Positions 10,449-22,468 of a DNA stretch of 64,000 bases are shown here, piece by piece; within the stretch, counting starts at the first letter, position 1; every line of letters starts with the position of its first letter. The translations under genes were made by a program, and so were the position numbers. Below the pieces are notes generated by a model that searched no databases, had not been told where the DNA came from, and saw nothing but the letters and a program-made list of their open reading frames with translations. The DNA comes from Humulus lupulus. Its lineage: Eukaryota; Streptophyta; Magnoliopsida; Rosales; Cannabaceae. The stretch is taken from contig NC_084793.1 in the NCBI RefSeq assembly GCF_963169125.1, positions 43,023,578 to 43,087,577 on the forward strand, written 5' to 3'.

Positions 10449-11800
10449 GAGGGGATTCCAAAAATTTGCTAATAAGGGTTAGGGCCTTAATTAGCATCCC
10501 TGGAGGGCAATAAGTGATTTATTACGTTAATATGTGAATTTGAAAAGTATGTGATTAGAAATGCATGTTTAGGTGAATTAAATATGCATGTGGGCCCCAT
10601 TTGGTTATTGGAGGCATGTTTGTAATTTTAGCCCGTTGAGGGTATAAATGCAATATTTGTGATTATTGTGATCTTTACCACGTGTGAGTGGTGATTTATT
10701 TGAGATGCATGATCTGAGATAGTTCTAGGGAGCGATTTAGCTAGGAGAGTCACAACAGGGTCGAATACCCGGCTCGGGAGAAGCCTAGGGGTATTTTTGG
10801 AATATTATATGTGTTCGGGAATTATTGAGTAGCGGGTAGTAACTTAGTAATGGTTGAGAGATGTTGGGATTAAACAGTGATTTATAGGAATACTCAGGGA
10901 CTTAACGGGGTTTGGTAAATGACTAAATTACCCTTGGGTTACTTAAGGGTTAAGGATAAGTTTAAAGGGAAATTTGGTCATTTGGCAAGGGTAATTCTTA
11001 GCTTAGAGAGGCCTTAGGAAATCATTGGAACAAAGCAGAAGACTCCCTCTCTCTATCTCTCAGTTCTCTCTCTCTTTGGGTGCTTGAAGGTTGAAGAAAA
11101 CTCTGATGGAATTAAGTTAGGAATTCAGAACTCAAGGCTGGAATTTGGGAGGCTAGAAGTTTGAGGATTTGGGAAGACAGTTCATGGCTTGAAATATCAT
11201 TGAGGTAAGATTTTTTGTTGACTGTTTTATTAGAATTTCAGTTTTAACCTTAAGTATGCATGGGTGGAAGATTTCATCTTGGCTTTATATTTTGATGAGG
11301 TTTAAGCTAGCTTTTTGTTAGGTTTTGTTGCTGGGACTATTCTAGAACTATTGTGGTGACTAAATTGAGTTGTTAGATTGGTTTTGGGGTAAATTGGCTA
11401 GGTTTTGGTTGTGAAAATGGGGGATTTTTCTGGGTTCGAAGGGTCGGGCCGCGACATTGTTATTGGTGGGTCGCGGCCATCTAGAGCAGAAGGGAGGCCA
11501 GGAAGAAGGGCGGGCCACGGCGCCCTATAGGTTGGGTCGCGGTGCATATATGAAAAAATGGGAGGCTAGGCTTCTGGTTGAGGTGGTCCGCATCATAGGG
11601 CCTTGGGCCTGCGACACTTAGTGGGATATTGGACCCCGAGAAGGTTTTAAGCTCAAGAATCCAAAAGTTAAGGCTCGTGTTGAATTTTGTCACCCGGATT
11701 GATAGAATTCAAGGTCTCGAAGACTAGAATTATAACCCAAAGTTATTTAATGGATTAGAACTTGATGGATGGATATTGTTGATACGTTGTGACTAGGTTT
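10449..11800 (+). repeat. Truncated 3' LTR of element B
   Basis: The start (AATTTGCTAATAAGG, then TTAGCATCCCTGGAGGG) matches the solo LTR at 60,698, so they belong to one LTR family. About 1.35 kb is present. The right third is deleted where the sequence switches to the gag of element C near 11,790-11,805. The LTR includes the GC-rich palindromic module (11,446-11,550) and a splice-donor-like GAGGTAAGA near 11,202. Confidence 0.7.
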
Positions 11801-14034
11801 TCAGCAAGGCGTGACAATGCAGCCAGAAGGGATTTCAAGAGGCCAGGTCCTCCATTTGTGGGTTCTGGTAGGGGTGTTGGCCCCAGTGATCAGAAGAGGA
11901 AGGTTCCTGATACCTTCCCAGTGCCAGGTCCTGACAGGAGACCTCGTGGTATTACAATAGGTCGCCTGGGGGCAGTGATGCCTGGAAGTCTTATCACGAG
12001 TGTCCTAGATGCAAGAGGCATCACTTGGGAGAGTGTAAGGCAAGGGCCTGCTTCTCTTGTGGAGCAGTGGGTCATCTCAAAAAGGATTGCCCTAAGGAAA
12101 GAAAGGAAGAACCCAGGAAGGCAGACAGCTCGGCCCCAGCACGAGTGTTTGCATTGACTCAGGCAGAAGCTGAGGCTTCCCCCTCAGTTGTTACAGGTCA
12201 GCTTCTTAGTGCAGGAACTGCTTATAATGTATTGATTGACTCTGGTGCTACACATTCCTTTGTTGCTAGTAGTGTTATTGATAGATTGTGTAGACCTTGT
12301 GATGTCTATGCTGTGGGGTTTGGTACTTTGTTACCCACTGGGGAGTTGGTTGTATCCAGGAGATGGGTCAGATCTTTGCCAGTGATTGTGGAGGGCAGAG
12401 AGTTGTCAGTGGATCTTATAGAGTTGGTTATGACTGACTTCGATATGATACTGGGTATGGACTGGTTGGCAAAGTATGGGGTAACCATTGACTGCAGAAG
12501 GAAGATGGTCACCTTTGAGCCTGAAGGTGAGGATCCTTTTGTATTTGTTGGTACTGTGCATGGACCCCGTATTCCTATGATTTCTGCATTGAGGGCTAGG
12601 GATTTATTGCAAGGGGGTTGCATTGGATTCTTAGCCAGTGTGGTTGATACCACCCAGGTCGTGCCAGTGAGACCAGAGGATACTAGACTTGTATGTGAGT
12701 TTCTGGATGTGTTTCCAAAGGATTTTCCAGGGTTGCCACCACACAGAGAGATTGAGTTTGTTATAGAACTGGCCCCAGGGACGGAGCCAGTGTCTAGAGC
12801 ACCATACAGAATGGCCCCAACTGAGTTGAAAGAATTAAAGGTACATCTGCAAGAGTTGTTGGATTTGGGTTTTATCAAACCTAGCTTCTCACCTTGGGGT
12901 GCGCCAGTTCTGTTTGTAAAGAAGAAAGATGGTTCTCTGAGGATGTGTATAGATTACAGAGAACTGAATAAGCTGACAATTAAGAACTGGTATCCTTTGC
13001 CAAGGATAGACGATTTGTTTGATCAATTGCAGGGTAAGACAGTATTCTCTAAGATCGACCTTCATTCTGGTTATCATCAGTTGAGGGTCAAGGAGGGAGA
13101 TATACCGAAGACCGCTTTTCGCACTAGGTATGGGCATTATGAGTTTCTAGTTATGTCATTTGGGTTGACTAATGCCCCAGCTGCTTTCATGGATATGATG
13201 AACCGAGTGTTCAAGGATTATTTGGACCAGTTTGTGATCGTCTTTATCGATGATATTCTGGTATATTCTCAGACTGAGTCAGCGCATGAACATCATCTGA
13301 GGTTGGTTCTGCAGAGATTGAGAGAACACAGATTGTTTGCAAAGTTCAAGAAGTGTGAATTCTGGTTGTCTCAGGTATCCTTTCTTGGGCATATTGTCAG
13401 TAAGGAGGGGATTAAAGTGGATCCATCAAAGATTGAAGCGGTCAGAGATTGGCCAAGGCTAAAGAATGCTTCTGAGGTTAGAAGTTTCCTTGGATTGGCA
13501 GGGTATTATAGGCGTTTTGTGGAAGGGTTCTCAAATATTACTACTTCGTTGACTGAGCTGACACGCAAAGGTCAGAAGTTTGTGTGGTCAGACAAATGTG
13601 AGAATAGCTTCCAAGAGTTGAAACAGAGGTTGATTACAGCTCCAGTTCTGAGTCTTCCTACAGACCAGGAGAAGTTTGTGATATACTGCGATGCTTCTCA
13701 TCAGGGTTTGGGCTGTGTTTTGATGCAATCAGAGAGAGTTATAGCTTATGCTTCTCATCAGCTAAAGGAGAACGAGAAGAGGTATCCTACTCATGACTTA
13801 GAGTTGGCAGCGGTGGTTTTTGCTTTAAAGATATGGAGGCACTATCTCTATGGAGAGAAGTGTGAGATTTATACAGACCGCAAGAGCTTGAAGTACTTCT
13901 TCACCCAGAAGGACTTGAACATGAGGCAAAGGCGTTGGCTGGAATTAGTGAAAGATTATGATTGTGAGATTCTGTATCACCCAGGGAAAGCCAACGTGGT
14001 AGCTGATGCTTTAAGTCAGAAGGGCCCGGGATAG
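11789..14034 (+). pseudogene. gag-pol: Chromodomain Ty3/gypsy gag end, protease, RT and RNase H (element C)
   Basis: Gag is truncated at its N-terminus by the junction with the LTR of B. A one-base frameshift near 11,970 in a G run separates 11,789-11,970 from the rest. Then come the CCHC knuckle ([15 protein letters not shown], about 12,046-12,090), the protease DSGATHSFV near 12,240, and RT with [12 protein letters not shown] and catalytic FIDD near 13,244. RNase H has CDAS, DLELAAV and YTDRKSL and ends in VVADALS. From 12,025 the frame is open to the TAG at 14,032. A 669-codon open stretch shows this is among the better preserved coding regions here. The lineage is a chromodomain gypsy element. 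Confidence 0.9.
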
Positions 14035-15555
14035 ATTCATGGTATTAGGCTGATAGCCAGAGAGTTAGCTGATGATATGACCAGAGCTGGTATTGAGTTA
14101 CTGGTGGGCCAGTTGGCCAATATCACACTACAGTCTACGCTGCTAGAGAGAATCAAAGAGGGTCAGTTGAGTGATCCACAGCTGATCAAGATTAGAGAGG
14201 ATGTCTTGGCTGGAGCATCCAGGGATTATACAGTGTCTGATTTGGGGTTGTTGAGATACAAGGGACGGATATGTGTTCCGTTAGACACTGCATTGAGGAT
14301 GGAGATTCTGGATGAATCTCATACTACACCTTACTCTTTGCATCCAGGCACCACAAAGATGTATCAGGATGTGAGGTCATTGTACTGGTGGCCAGGGATG
14401 AAGAGAGATTGAGTAGAGTACATGGCTAAGTGCTTGACATGTCAACAGGTCAAGGCTGAGCATCAGAGGCCAGCAGGGTTACTGCAGCCTCTGGATATTC
14501 CAGAGTGAAAGTGGGGAGACATCACAATGGACTTTGTGGTGGGATTGCCCAGGACAGTTGGTCAGCATGATTCCATTTGGGTGATAGTGGATCGCTATAC
14601 CAAGTCAGCTCACTTTCTACCGGTGAGGACTACTTACACCGTTGACCAGTATGCAGATCTCTATGTAAGGGAGATCGTGCGCCTCCATGGAGCTCCTAGG
14701 TCGATCGTGTCAGATCGGGACCCTACATTCACTTCCAAGTTTTGGAAGAGTTTACAGACAGCCATGGGTACGCGACTGAAGTTCAGTACAGCTTATCATC
14801 CCCAGACAGATGGGCAATCTGAGAGGACGATCCAGATATTGGAGGACATGCTGCGGGCATGTGTACTGGACTTTGGTGGGTCACGGAGTAAGTATCTGCC
14901 TTTGATAGAGTTCTCCTATAATAACAGTTATCAGTCTACCATTGGTGTTGCACCTTATGAGATGCTATATGGTAGGAAGTGTAGATCTCCCATTCATTGG
15001 GATGAGACAGGTGAAAGGAGATACTTAGGTCCTGAGGCAGTTCAGAGGACCAATGAGACTATTGACAAGATTAGAGCTCGGATGCTTACATCTCAGAGTA
15101 GACAGAAGAGCTATGCAGATCCCAAACGTAGGAACGTGGAGTTCCAGGTAGGAGACTATGTCTTCCTTAGAGTCTCGCCATGGAAAGGGGTGAGAAGGTT
15201 TGGGAAGAAAGGCAAGCTGAGTCCCAGGTTTGTAGGTTCATTTGAGATCCTGGAGAGGATTGGTCAAGTGGCTTACAGGCTAGCTTTACCTCCGGCGTTG
15301 TCGGCCGTGCATAATGTATTCCATGTATTTGCTCTTCAGAGGTATGTATCTGATGAGAGACATATTTTGAGTTATGAAGATCTGGAGCTTGAACCAGATC
15401 TCTCCTTTGAGGAGCAGCCTGTTCAGATACTTGATCAGAAAGATAAAGTCCTCAGGAACAAGATAATACCTTTGGTTAAGGTATTGTGGAGGAACAGCAA
15501 GGTCGAGGAGGCGACCTGGGAGCTGGAGTCAGATATGCGGAGTCAGTATCCCTAG
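14035..15555 (+). pseudogene. pol: Integrase and chromodomain (element C)
   Basis: Same frame as upstream. Stops lie at TAG 14,032, TGA 14,410 and TGA 14,506, the last very probably a changed TGG Trp. The zinc finger spans about 14,310-14,450 (HTTPYSLH ... CLTCQ). The catalytic triad is D in TMDFVVG near 14,530, D in SDRDPTF near 14,713 and E in QSERTIQ near 14,820. The open block 14,527-15,555 gives 342 codons, with SPRFVGSFEIL (GPY/F) and a C-terminal chromodomain (VLWRNSKVEEATWE). It ends at the natural TAG at 15,553 just before the polypurine tract and LTR. Confidence 0.9.
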
Positions 15556-15579
15556 CTGTTCAGGTAAATTTCGAGGACG

Positions 15580-15603
15580 AAATTTCTGTAAGGAGGGGAT
15601 AGT
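15580..15603 (+). promoter_or_regulatory. Polypurine tract of element C
   Basis: GTAAGGAGGGGATAGT lies immediately before the LTR start TGTAATGCCC. The preceding TTTCGAGGACGAAATTTC is shared with elements B, F and G. Confidence 0.75.
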
Positions 15604-17855
15604 TGTAATGCCCCGGATTCCCTATTATGGTTAATGGCTGGATTAGTAGGCCGGGAGGGCCATAACTGTTTAATTATGCCATTAAATGTGTTTATGCATG
15701 TTTATGAGAATTATATTATAATATGATGTTAAATTCATGCATGTGAGACCACATTATAATGTGGATTGGTTCGAGTATTTCAACATGAGACGATCTTTAA
15801 ACATGATTTATCGGTTTGGTCATAACGGGATTGAGCTCGGGGCTCGGGGTGAGTCTCGGGGTGATATTAATGGTTATAGCGTTACCGGGGATTTTAGGGT
15901 AATGGGATATGAAATATTGGTGTTTGAGGATATTGAGATTAGCGGGAATTGGGAAGCGTTAATTATGATTAACGGGATAAGTGGAATGTGCCAAAATTAC
16001 CCTTGAAGTGGTTTTAAAAGCTTTAAAAGACCTAGGGGTATTTTAGTCTTTTGGCTTGGATATATATGATGTTTGAAGGCTGTAGAATAAACAGAGTAAA
16101 ACAGAGGCATTTCCTTCTTCTTCCCATACCTTCTCTTTCCTTCATCTTCCTTGTGAGATTTTGTGATCTTGTTGAGGACTTGAGCTTGGGAGCTAGGCCT
16201 TGGTACTTTGGGAGAGTGTTCCACTGTTGAAGAGCACCATAACCTGAACTTGAGGTAAGCTTTTAGCCACTAGTTTCCATGTATGCTCTGTTTTCCCTTT
16301 TAGTTTTCGGTTCATGATTTTGATGTGGGAAGTGAGAATCAAAGGGAGTTTTTGTGTTGGTTTGATTGGGATTTGGTGAGGGTGAGCTATGGGTGTTATT
16401 TGGGGGTTTAATTGTGTGTTTGGAGGAGGTTTTGAGTTGGTTTGTAGGGCTGGTTTGAGAGGAAAACACAGGGGAAAGTTTGGTGGTGCGAGCTGTCATT
16501 TTTGGCTGAACTGGAGGTTGCGCCGCGGCATGGCCAGGGAGAGCCGCGGCCCTTGGAGGAAGCTGAGTTTGGGCGCCTCTGTTTGGGGGGCGGGCCGCGG
16601 CATGGCCAAGGAGGGTCGCGGCCCTTAAGGCCAATTTTGCCTAAATGTGGTTTTTAGCTTGGGGATTCAAACCTTAGGCCTCGAGGTTGGACCTAGTACC
16701 CGGTTGGGTAGTATTTGATGTCTCGGGGGCTGGGATTTGGTTTGGGAACCCTCAATTATCATTTTTATTAATGAATACTATAATTTGGTTATGACCAGGT
16801 GACCGTCAAGGAATTTAAAGGTTGATCGTTCTCAGGGGTCGTTCATATAATAATTCTCACTCGAACCAAAGGTAAGAAAACAGTGTATGAATACAGTTGC
16901 ACCATGTATAGGTATATGACATGCATGGTATGATATTGGAGCATGTTGGTTGATATATGTTGACGTGGATTGTATATTAAATGCTGATGTACGCTGATTA
17001 CCTGTTAAAGACACTGACTAGTCAGGGACCGGCCCTAAAGTCGAGAATCACGCATTGAATGGCTCTATGGCATTAATGCTAGACCGACCCTAGAGTCGAA
17101 GAACTTATAAGCGCTTGCCTGGTCTACGACCAGATGACTATAGCCAAGGTATATGACCCCGGTGACCGTTTGTCACGTGGCTAAGGGACGTTGTCCATAG
17201 CTTCGACTCTAGAGTCGTGAGGAAGGTTATGTTGGTGACCATTCACCTTACACCTGTCCTGATCAAACTTATGAAAGAATCACTTATCAGTTAAGCCCTG
17301 GTGACTCTATCGTCACATGGCTAGAGGGAGCGATGCTCATTATTGTGACTTTTGGCTATTGTCACCTATTTGCTAGACTGATAGTCCTGAATGGTTATTA
17401 TGATCGTTGTTGATATTACATCATGCTTTATTGTGTTTTCTTGCTGGGCCTTGGCTCATGGGTGCTATGTGGTGCAGGTAAAGGAAAGGAGAAGCTTAAC
17501 CAACCCTGAGTGGAGAGCTTGGGTTATGTTGTGTACATACAGGGCCGCTTGACTGCCACGGTCAAGGAGTTCTCAGAGGGACTAGGGGTTTACCCTACTT
17601 TTGTCGCTTAGACCGGCGGGGATTGTAAATTTGAAAATGTTGCGACTCTTTTGTATTATGGACATCTTGTAAGCATTTTAAAAGGCTCATGAGCATTTTA
17701 TTTACTTAATGAAATGTACCCTTTCCTTTTTACTGGTTTTCACCTTAACCTGATAATAACACTTAGATCACGTTTTAACCAAAGGACTCGGGTAGCGAGT
17801 CAAATTTCCGGTTCATTGTTCACCGTAACTGTTCTGGGGTAACCAGGGCGTTACA
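15604..17855 (+). repeat. 3' LTR of element C (2252 bp)
   Basis: It runs from TGTAATGCCCCGG to CAGGGCGTTACA, with TG...CA ends. The right flank is ATCTA; the left partner LTR is deleted. It contains splice-donor-like sites (AGGTAAGC at about 16,254, AAAGGTAAGAAAA at about 16,870, GTGCAGGTAAAGG at about 17,473) and a GC-rich palindromic module (16,515-16,625). The same family appears reversed as the solo LTR at 36,354-38,678. ORFs inside it are chance frames. Confidence 0.85.
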
Positions 17856-19412
17856 ATCTAGGTCTAATCTAATTTGGGTGAGGTTTTATTTAATTAATAT
17901 TTTAATCAAATCAAAATACCAATTAAATAATTAATTAATAAAATAAAAATATTCAAATTGTAATTGAACGATTCAAAAGTTTGGTCAAGCTCTCTCTTGA
18001 CAAGCTTTTTTGCTGGCAACTAGATAATAGAAAAGCTTAAAGAAATGGAAATGGAACACCGAATTTTACAAGGTTCGGGTTATTAATGAACCCTGGTCCA
18101 CAAGTCACTTGTATTAGGATAATGAAGAACTTCCACTGTTCAATATCTCTTGGGGTTTTCAGGAAACTAGAAATCAGATAATTTGCAATGTGTGCCCTAA
18201 CCCTATTGTAACAGTGCTTTATTCTATTCTCTTGTAAAATTGCTACTCAGTTGATGATTATTAGAAAAATACCATAATTGTTAAAAGGTTCAGTGGGGCT
18301 TTAACAAAACAAGCAATATGGACCCATTTGTTTGAAATAAAAATATAGTGTCTTTTATGCAGCTTTAAAAATAAAAAGATTAAGTCGCGCTGTAACATAA
18401 TAAAACATGAAACATTAAATAAACAATTCCATAAGTATTCTTGGCATTAAACTAGATTATTTAATTGTTCATGGATCCCCCGCGACATACATGCCTAGAT
18501 CTTGGAACGCCTCACATCACAGTGTGTGCCATGCAGGAAACCTATTGCCTACCTAAAATGGGGAAAGTAAGGGGGGTGAGCTAAAAGCCCGGTAAGGAAG
18601 TATAAACAAGTAAACAACAATTCACATAAGCACAACACAAGTCTATTCGCATCATAACATAAACTCACAACATATCATATCATAATCATAGCATAATCAT
18701 ACACTTTATTTAAATATTTCATCATAACAAATAAAGCAAACAAGTTCTATGAGGCAACCAGTAAAGCATAAACCAGTAAATCCTCATCTGTGAGGTACTC
18801 AGGAGCTCTGGTCCTAGAATAACCTCGGCACACCCACCCTATGAGTTATGTCATACCTTAGTAACTCATTTGTTGTGTCGCGTTCATTACGCTAACAACC
18901 TCTGCTTTTCAAGCAACATACGAGCACACATACAAGCAACTCATCTCATAACATTATATCTCATACACTCAACATAAACTCATAGAAATTGTAGCTAACT
19001 TCCTTACCTCAAGTCCAAGCAAAATAAATAGCGATGTGCTTCACAACGAGCCTAAAATCACAACCAAATATTTGTCTTAATATCAAGTAAGACTAAGCAT
19101 ACTAAATGAACATACCCCATGTGTGCATGAGCCATGCACAAATAACACAAGTTGCATTTCAATCATAATCAAACATAAAATCATAAAAAGAATAATCTCA
19201 ATTTTACTAGTGAAACCTCAATGAATGCCAAGCAACAATCATACATCTCAAAAGGCGTAGTTTTGGACGTAAAATCCAGCTTGCATGCAACATGCATACA
19301 TGGGAAGGTTCTTGGAACACACTTAGAAGTTGGTAGATTTTAATCCTTTTATTTCTTGTTAAACTCATAAGATTAGGAAACAAACATATTTTACCAACTT
19401 GATTTATACCAT
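17856..19412. other. Unrecognised AT-rich repeat-like DNA
   Basis: No convincing coding frame. The part from about 18,470 to 19,400 has the texture of a reversed gypsy LTR (GGGGTGAGCTAAAAGCCCGG, many CATAA-type words), like the LTR of element F, but I cannot find its ends. 17,860-18,400 is undetermined. The CACTA element inserted at its right edge. Confidence 0.3.
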
Positions 19413-19780
19413 CACTACTACAAAATTGACATGGGACGATGGTTTTAAACTGTCGTATGAACTCTCATACGTCGATTCTAATATCGTCGTCCCATGCAAT
19501 GTCATGCCATGTAAAGCATAAAACGACAGTTGAAATAAAAGTGTCATCTCCTGTCGTACATGAGATGATGGGTCATATACAAACGTTGTCTCTTGTGGTA
19601 CATGAGACGACAATTTCTGTGCAAGCGTCATCTACTGTAATAAATGAGACGACAGTTCCTACTAAAGTGTCATCTTCCTGCAGTACATGAGATGACAATT
19701 TATGTGCAAGCATCGTCCCCTGCAATACATAAGACGACAAGTTCGTGGAGACCGACGTCCCATGTAGAATATGAGAATTT
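19413..19780. repeat. CACTA terminus with subterminal repeats
   Basis: After the terminal repeat, short words of the type ATGAGACGACA and their complements GTCGTC/GTCATC recur about every 35-45 bases to about 19,770. Examples begin near 19,430, 19,485, 19,560, 19,600, 19,645, 19,690 and 19,730. In CACTA elements such arrays bind the TNPA-like protein. The apparent ORFs here are translations of these repeats. Confidence 0.75.
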
Positions 19781-22079
19781 TTTCATTTCTCTATTTTCAA
19801 CCACTATATTCATTCATAATTTCCTGTGTAATTACAACATAGTTCAGACATAATCAATAGGCAGACATAATCAATAGAACCCAGTATGTTCCAAATCTAA
19901 AAATTACAATATTAAAATATACACTTGGAATAACTATGTAAGTACTAACTAAATACTACAATTAGTATATTTTTTAATTCTAATTTCAAAAGTTACTCTA
20001 GCTATGACTCATCCGCTCAAGAAGCTTGGCTGCCCATTCATTTCGAGTTTCATTAATTTCACCAAGTGTATATGTATTCTTTCCACCACACTACAAAACA
20101 CAAAATAAAAACTAAGTCAGAAATTAAATCCAATAGAATTGTAGTTCAATACTAATAAATAGACTTACATTACTAGTTAGCCATCGCATTGGTGTCTCAT
20201 TCAAGCAATAGTCATTCATCATCCTTATGATATAAAAGCCGCATTCTACTGACGATGTTTGACGAGGGCAATTGACTATTTTCCACTTGTAATTTTTTTC
20301 ATTCCTTCCTGTCTTTCGCTTAATGTGTGAAGAGACACTATATATACATCAATATGAAGAGCATATTAATTTTTTATTTCCATATCAAATAACCATATTA
20401 TATTCTAAAATGAGTTTCAAATGTATTACTTGTTCATAAGGTTCTTCAAATCATTTGGAGGAGAGATAGTAACATGTATGGTCATCTGGATCAATGATCA
20501 CTAACATCCAGTGACGTCTGCATTTAAACAAAGTTATTAAAATAAACCTCATAAGGTATAAATAAAATTAATATTAAATGAAAAATTTACTTACAAGAAA
20601 TGATATGGCATTAACCAAGTTTGACCCATTACTGTGTTATTGATACGCTCTGAGATAATTTCAGCCTGATTATCCATATTTGTCCCAATTCTCGATGACC
20701 ACGATGGCTCAATGAAACCAAAAAAGTGTGATATCTCTCTATCGCATAACTCGAAATATATTATACTACATACATGAAAGTTAATGATATTATAGTTATA
20801 CTTAAAAAGAAACTAAAATATATAATGTTTATTAATTTAAAATTTACCTGATATAGAATGAAATGCAAGATGCGCCGATTTCTTCCATAAGTCCAAAGTG
20901 TACTATATCCTCATGTGAGATATATAAGGTATATTGTTCGCCCATAATATTGGTCTCCATAAGAATGTCAATCATGAATCCTGGTTCTACGTACTTAACT
21001 GAACCTAGAAGTATCTTCAAAAACATGGGAAGTCCAGTGGGAACCTTGAAGATAATCGGCGACTTACTAGCCATACTTGATCCTGCCTCTTCTTGAGTAG
21101 TGGGAAGATGTTGTGGAGGATGTTTTAGGTCTTGTGTTGGCGGACAAGCTGCTGAAATCCTCTTTCTCTTTAGTCTCTTGGGTTCCTTAACAATTAACAT
21201 AGAAAAGTTAGAAAGAAAAAAAATCACAAAATACATTCAATTTATTATCAATGCAAATGCCCGTCAAAAATTGATCTCTTCCTTTCATATATACATGTAT
21301 AAATATATATATATATATATAATATTCTTCATGGAGGGCTATAATTCTTTTAGTTGTAGTAGGTGAGAACAAATGTATTAAAAAATGTAAGAATTTAGGA
21401 GTGTGAACATATATGGTTGTACATGGGAGGCATAATGAGAAAGACATTTTGAAAATATCGCAAAAGAGAAGATTCTAACACACTATTTTATTATCTGTCT
21501 GCAACAGCACTTGCAATTTATAGGTTGTATTTCAACCAAAACCAATAATGTAAATATATAATTTAAGAGACTAATTAAGTATGCTATGTCAATTCCTTTG
21601 GCACATGGCTCCTCACCAGTACCACACCATATATTTCTTTGTCAAAATCCCCATCTATTACACAATTTACTCCCTCTCTCTCCATGAAATTAAACATTTA
21701 TGGATCTTTCAAGATGAAAATTTTTACAGCACACTAAAAGTTACCTGTTCATGATCATAAGTAATGATCAGATGCGATGGCCAAGCAACATAACTGTTGA
21801 CCGCATGAACCACAAGATTCATCTCATCCCCAACTAAGACGGGTAGTTTTGCACTCCCATCTAGACATCTACAACAACCACGCGTTAGTTACCAGGTGCT
21901 AAACTTTTCCCATGTACATTGCCTTTGGTAGCCACCACCCGTCCAAGAGCCACAACATCACCACCTTGCTCAATGTATAATTTGCACTTAACATCTTTCT
22001 GCAATGATGTTATAGTTAGTATAAGTTAAATAATCACTTCTTAAAAAATATAAGAGAATTTACCTTTAGTGGCTCAGGA

Positions 22080-22270
22080 TGAATAGAAGGTGAAGGTGTA
22101 GGTGTCTCATACAAAGTACTAGTGTCAACAGGTGCCTCAACTCCTGGAGTAGTGTCCATCAGTACCTCAACTTCTGGAGTAGTGTCAATTGGTGCCTCAA
22201 CATCTGGAGTAGTGTCCATCGGTGCCTCAACTTCTGGAGCAGTGTCAATTGGGGCCTCAACTTCTATTGT
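22080..22270 (-). repeat. 36-bp coding minisatellite (about five 12-residue units)
   Basis: Within exon 4 the protein repeats a unit close to VEAPIDTTPE plus linker residues about five times. The DNA period is 36 bases (GGAGTAGTGTC recurring). Units vary slightly (VEAPMD, VEVLMD, VEAPVD). It forms an acidic, Pro-rich linker between the transposase-like and protease regions. Confidence 0.8.
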
Positions 22271-22449
22271 ATTGACTCTAGAATGGCTGCAAAAGCTAGA
22301 ATGGCTATCAAAGTTAGCTTGCATATGTGCCATCTTGGTTGATAATTCTTCGAGCTAGGACATGAACGATTCTTTCAACTTTTCAATTTCTTCCCTATGT
22401 CGTATGTTGGATTTTCGTTCGAACTCAATTTGTTTTTTCTGCAAGCCTC

Positions 22450-22468
22450 TTAGACCCCCCCCCCCCCC
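22450..22468. repeat. Poly-C tract
   Basis: A run of about fourteen C (plus strand) lies inside the CACTA gene and reads as a glycine run on the minus strand. Length is liable to slippage or sequencing error. Confidence 0.85.

Noticed and set aside
15737..16006. 89-codon plus-strand frame at the start of the LTR of C
   Set aside because: Within the LTR, upstream of transcription start; no homologue recognised.
16263..16634. Frames over the GC-rich palindromic module with repeated GRGMA/ARPP peptides, both strands
   Set aside because: Peptide repetition comes from the DNA palindromes; the region is LTR.
19439..19853. Plus-strand frames with repeated QASSTV/VHETT-like peptides
   Set aside because: Translations of CACTA subterminal repeats.
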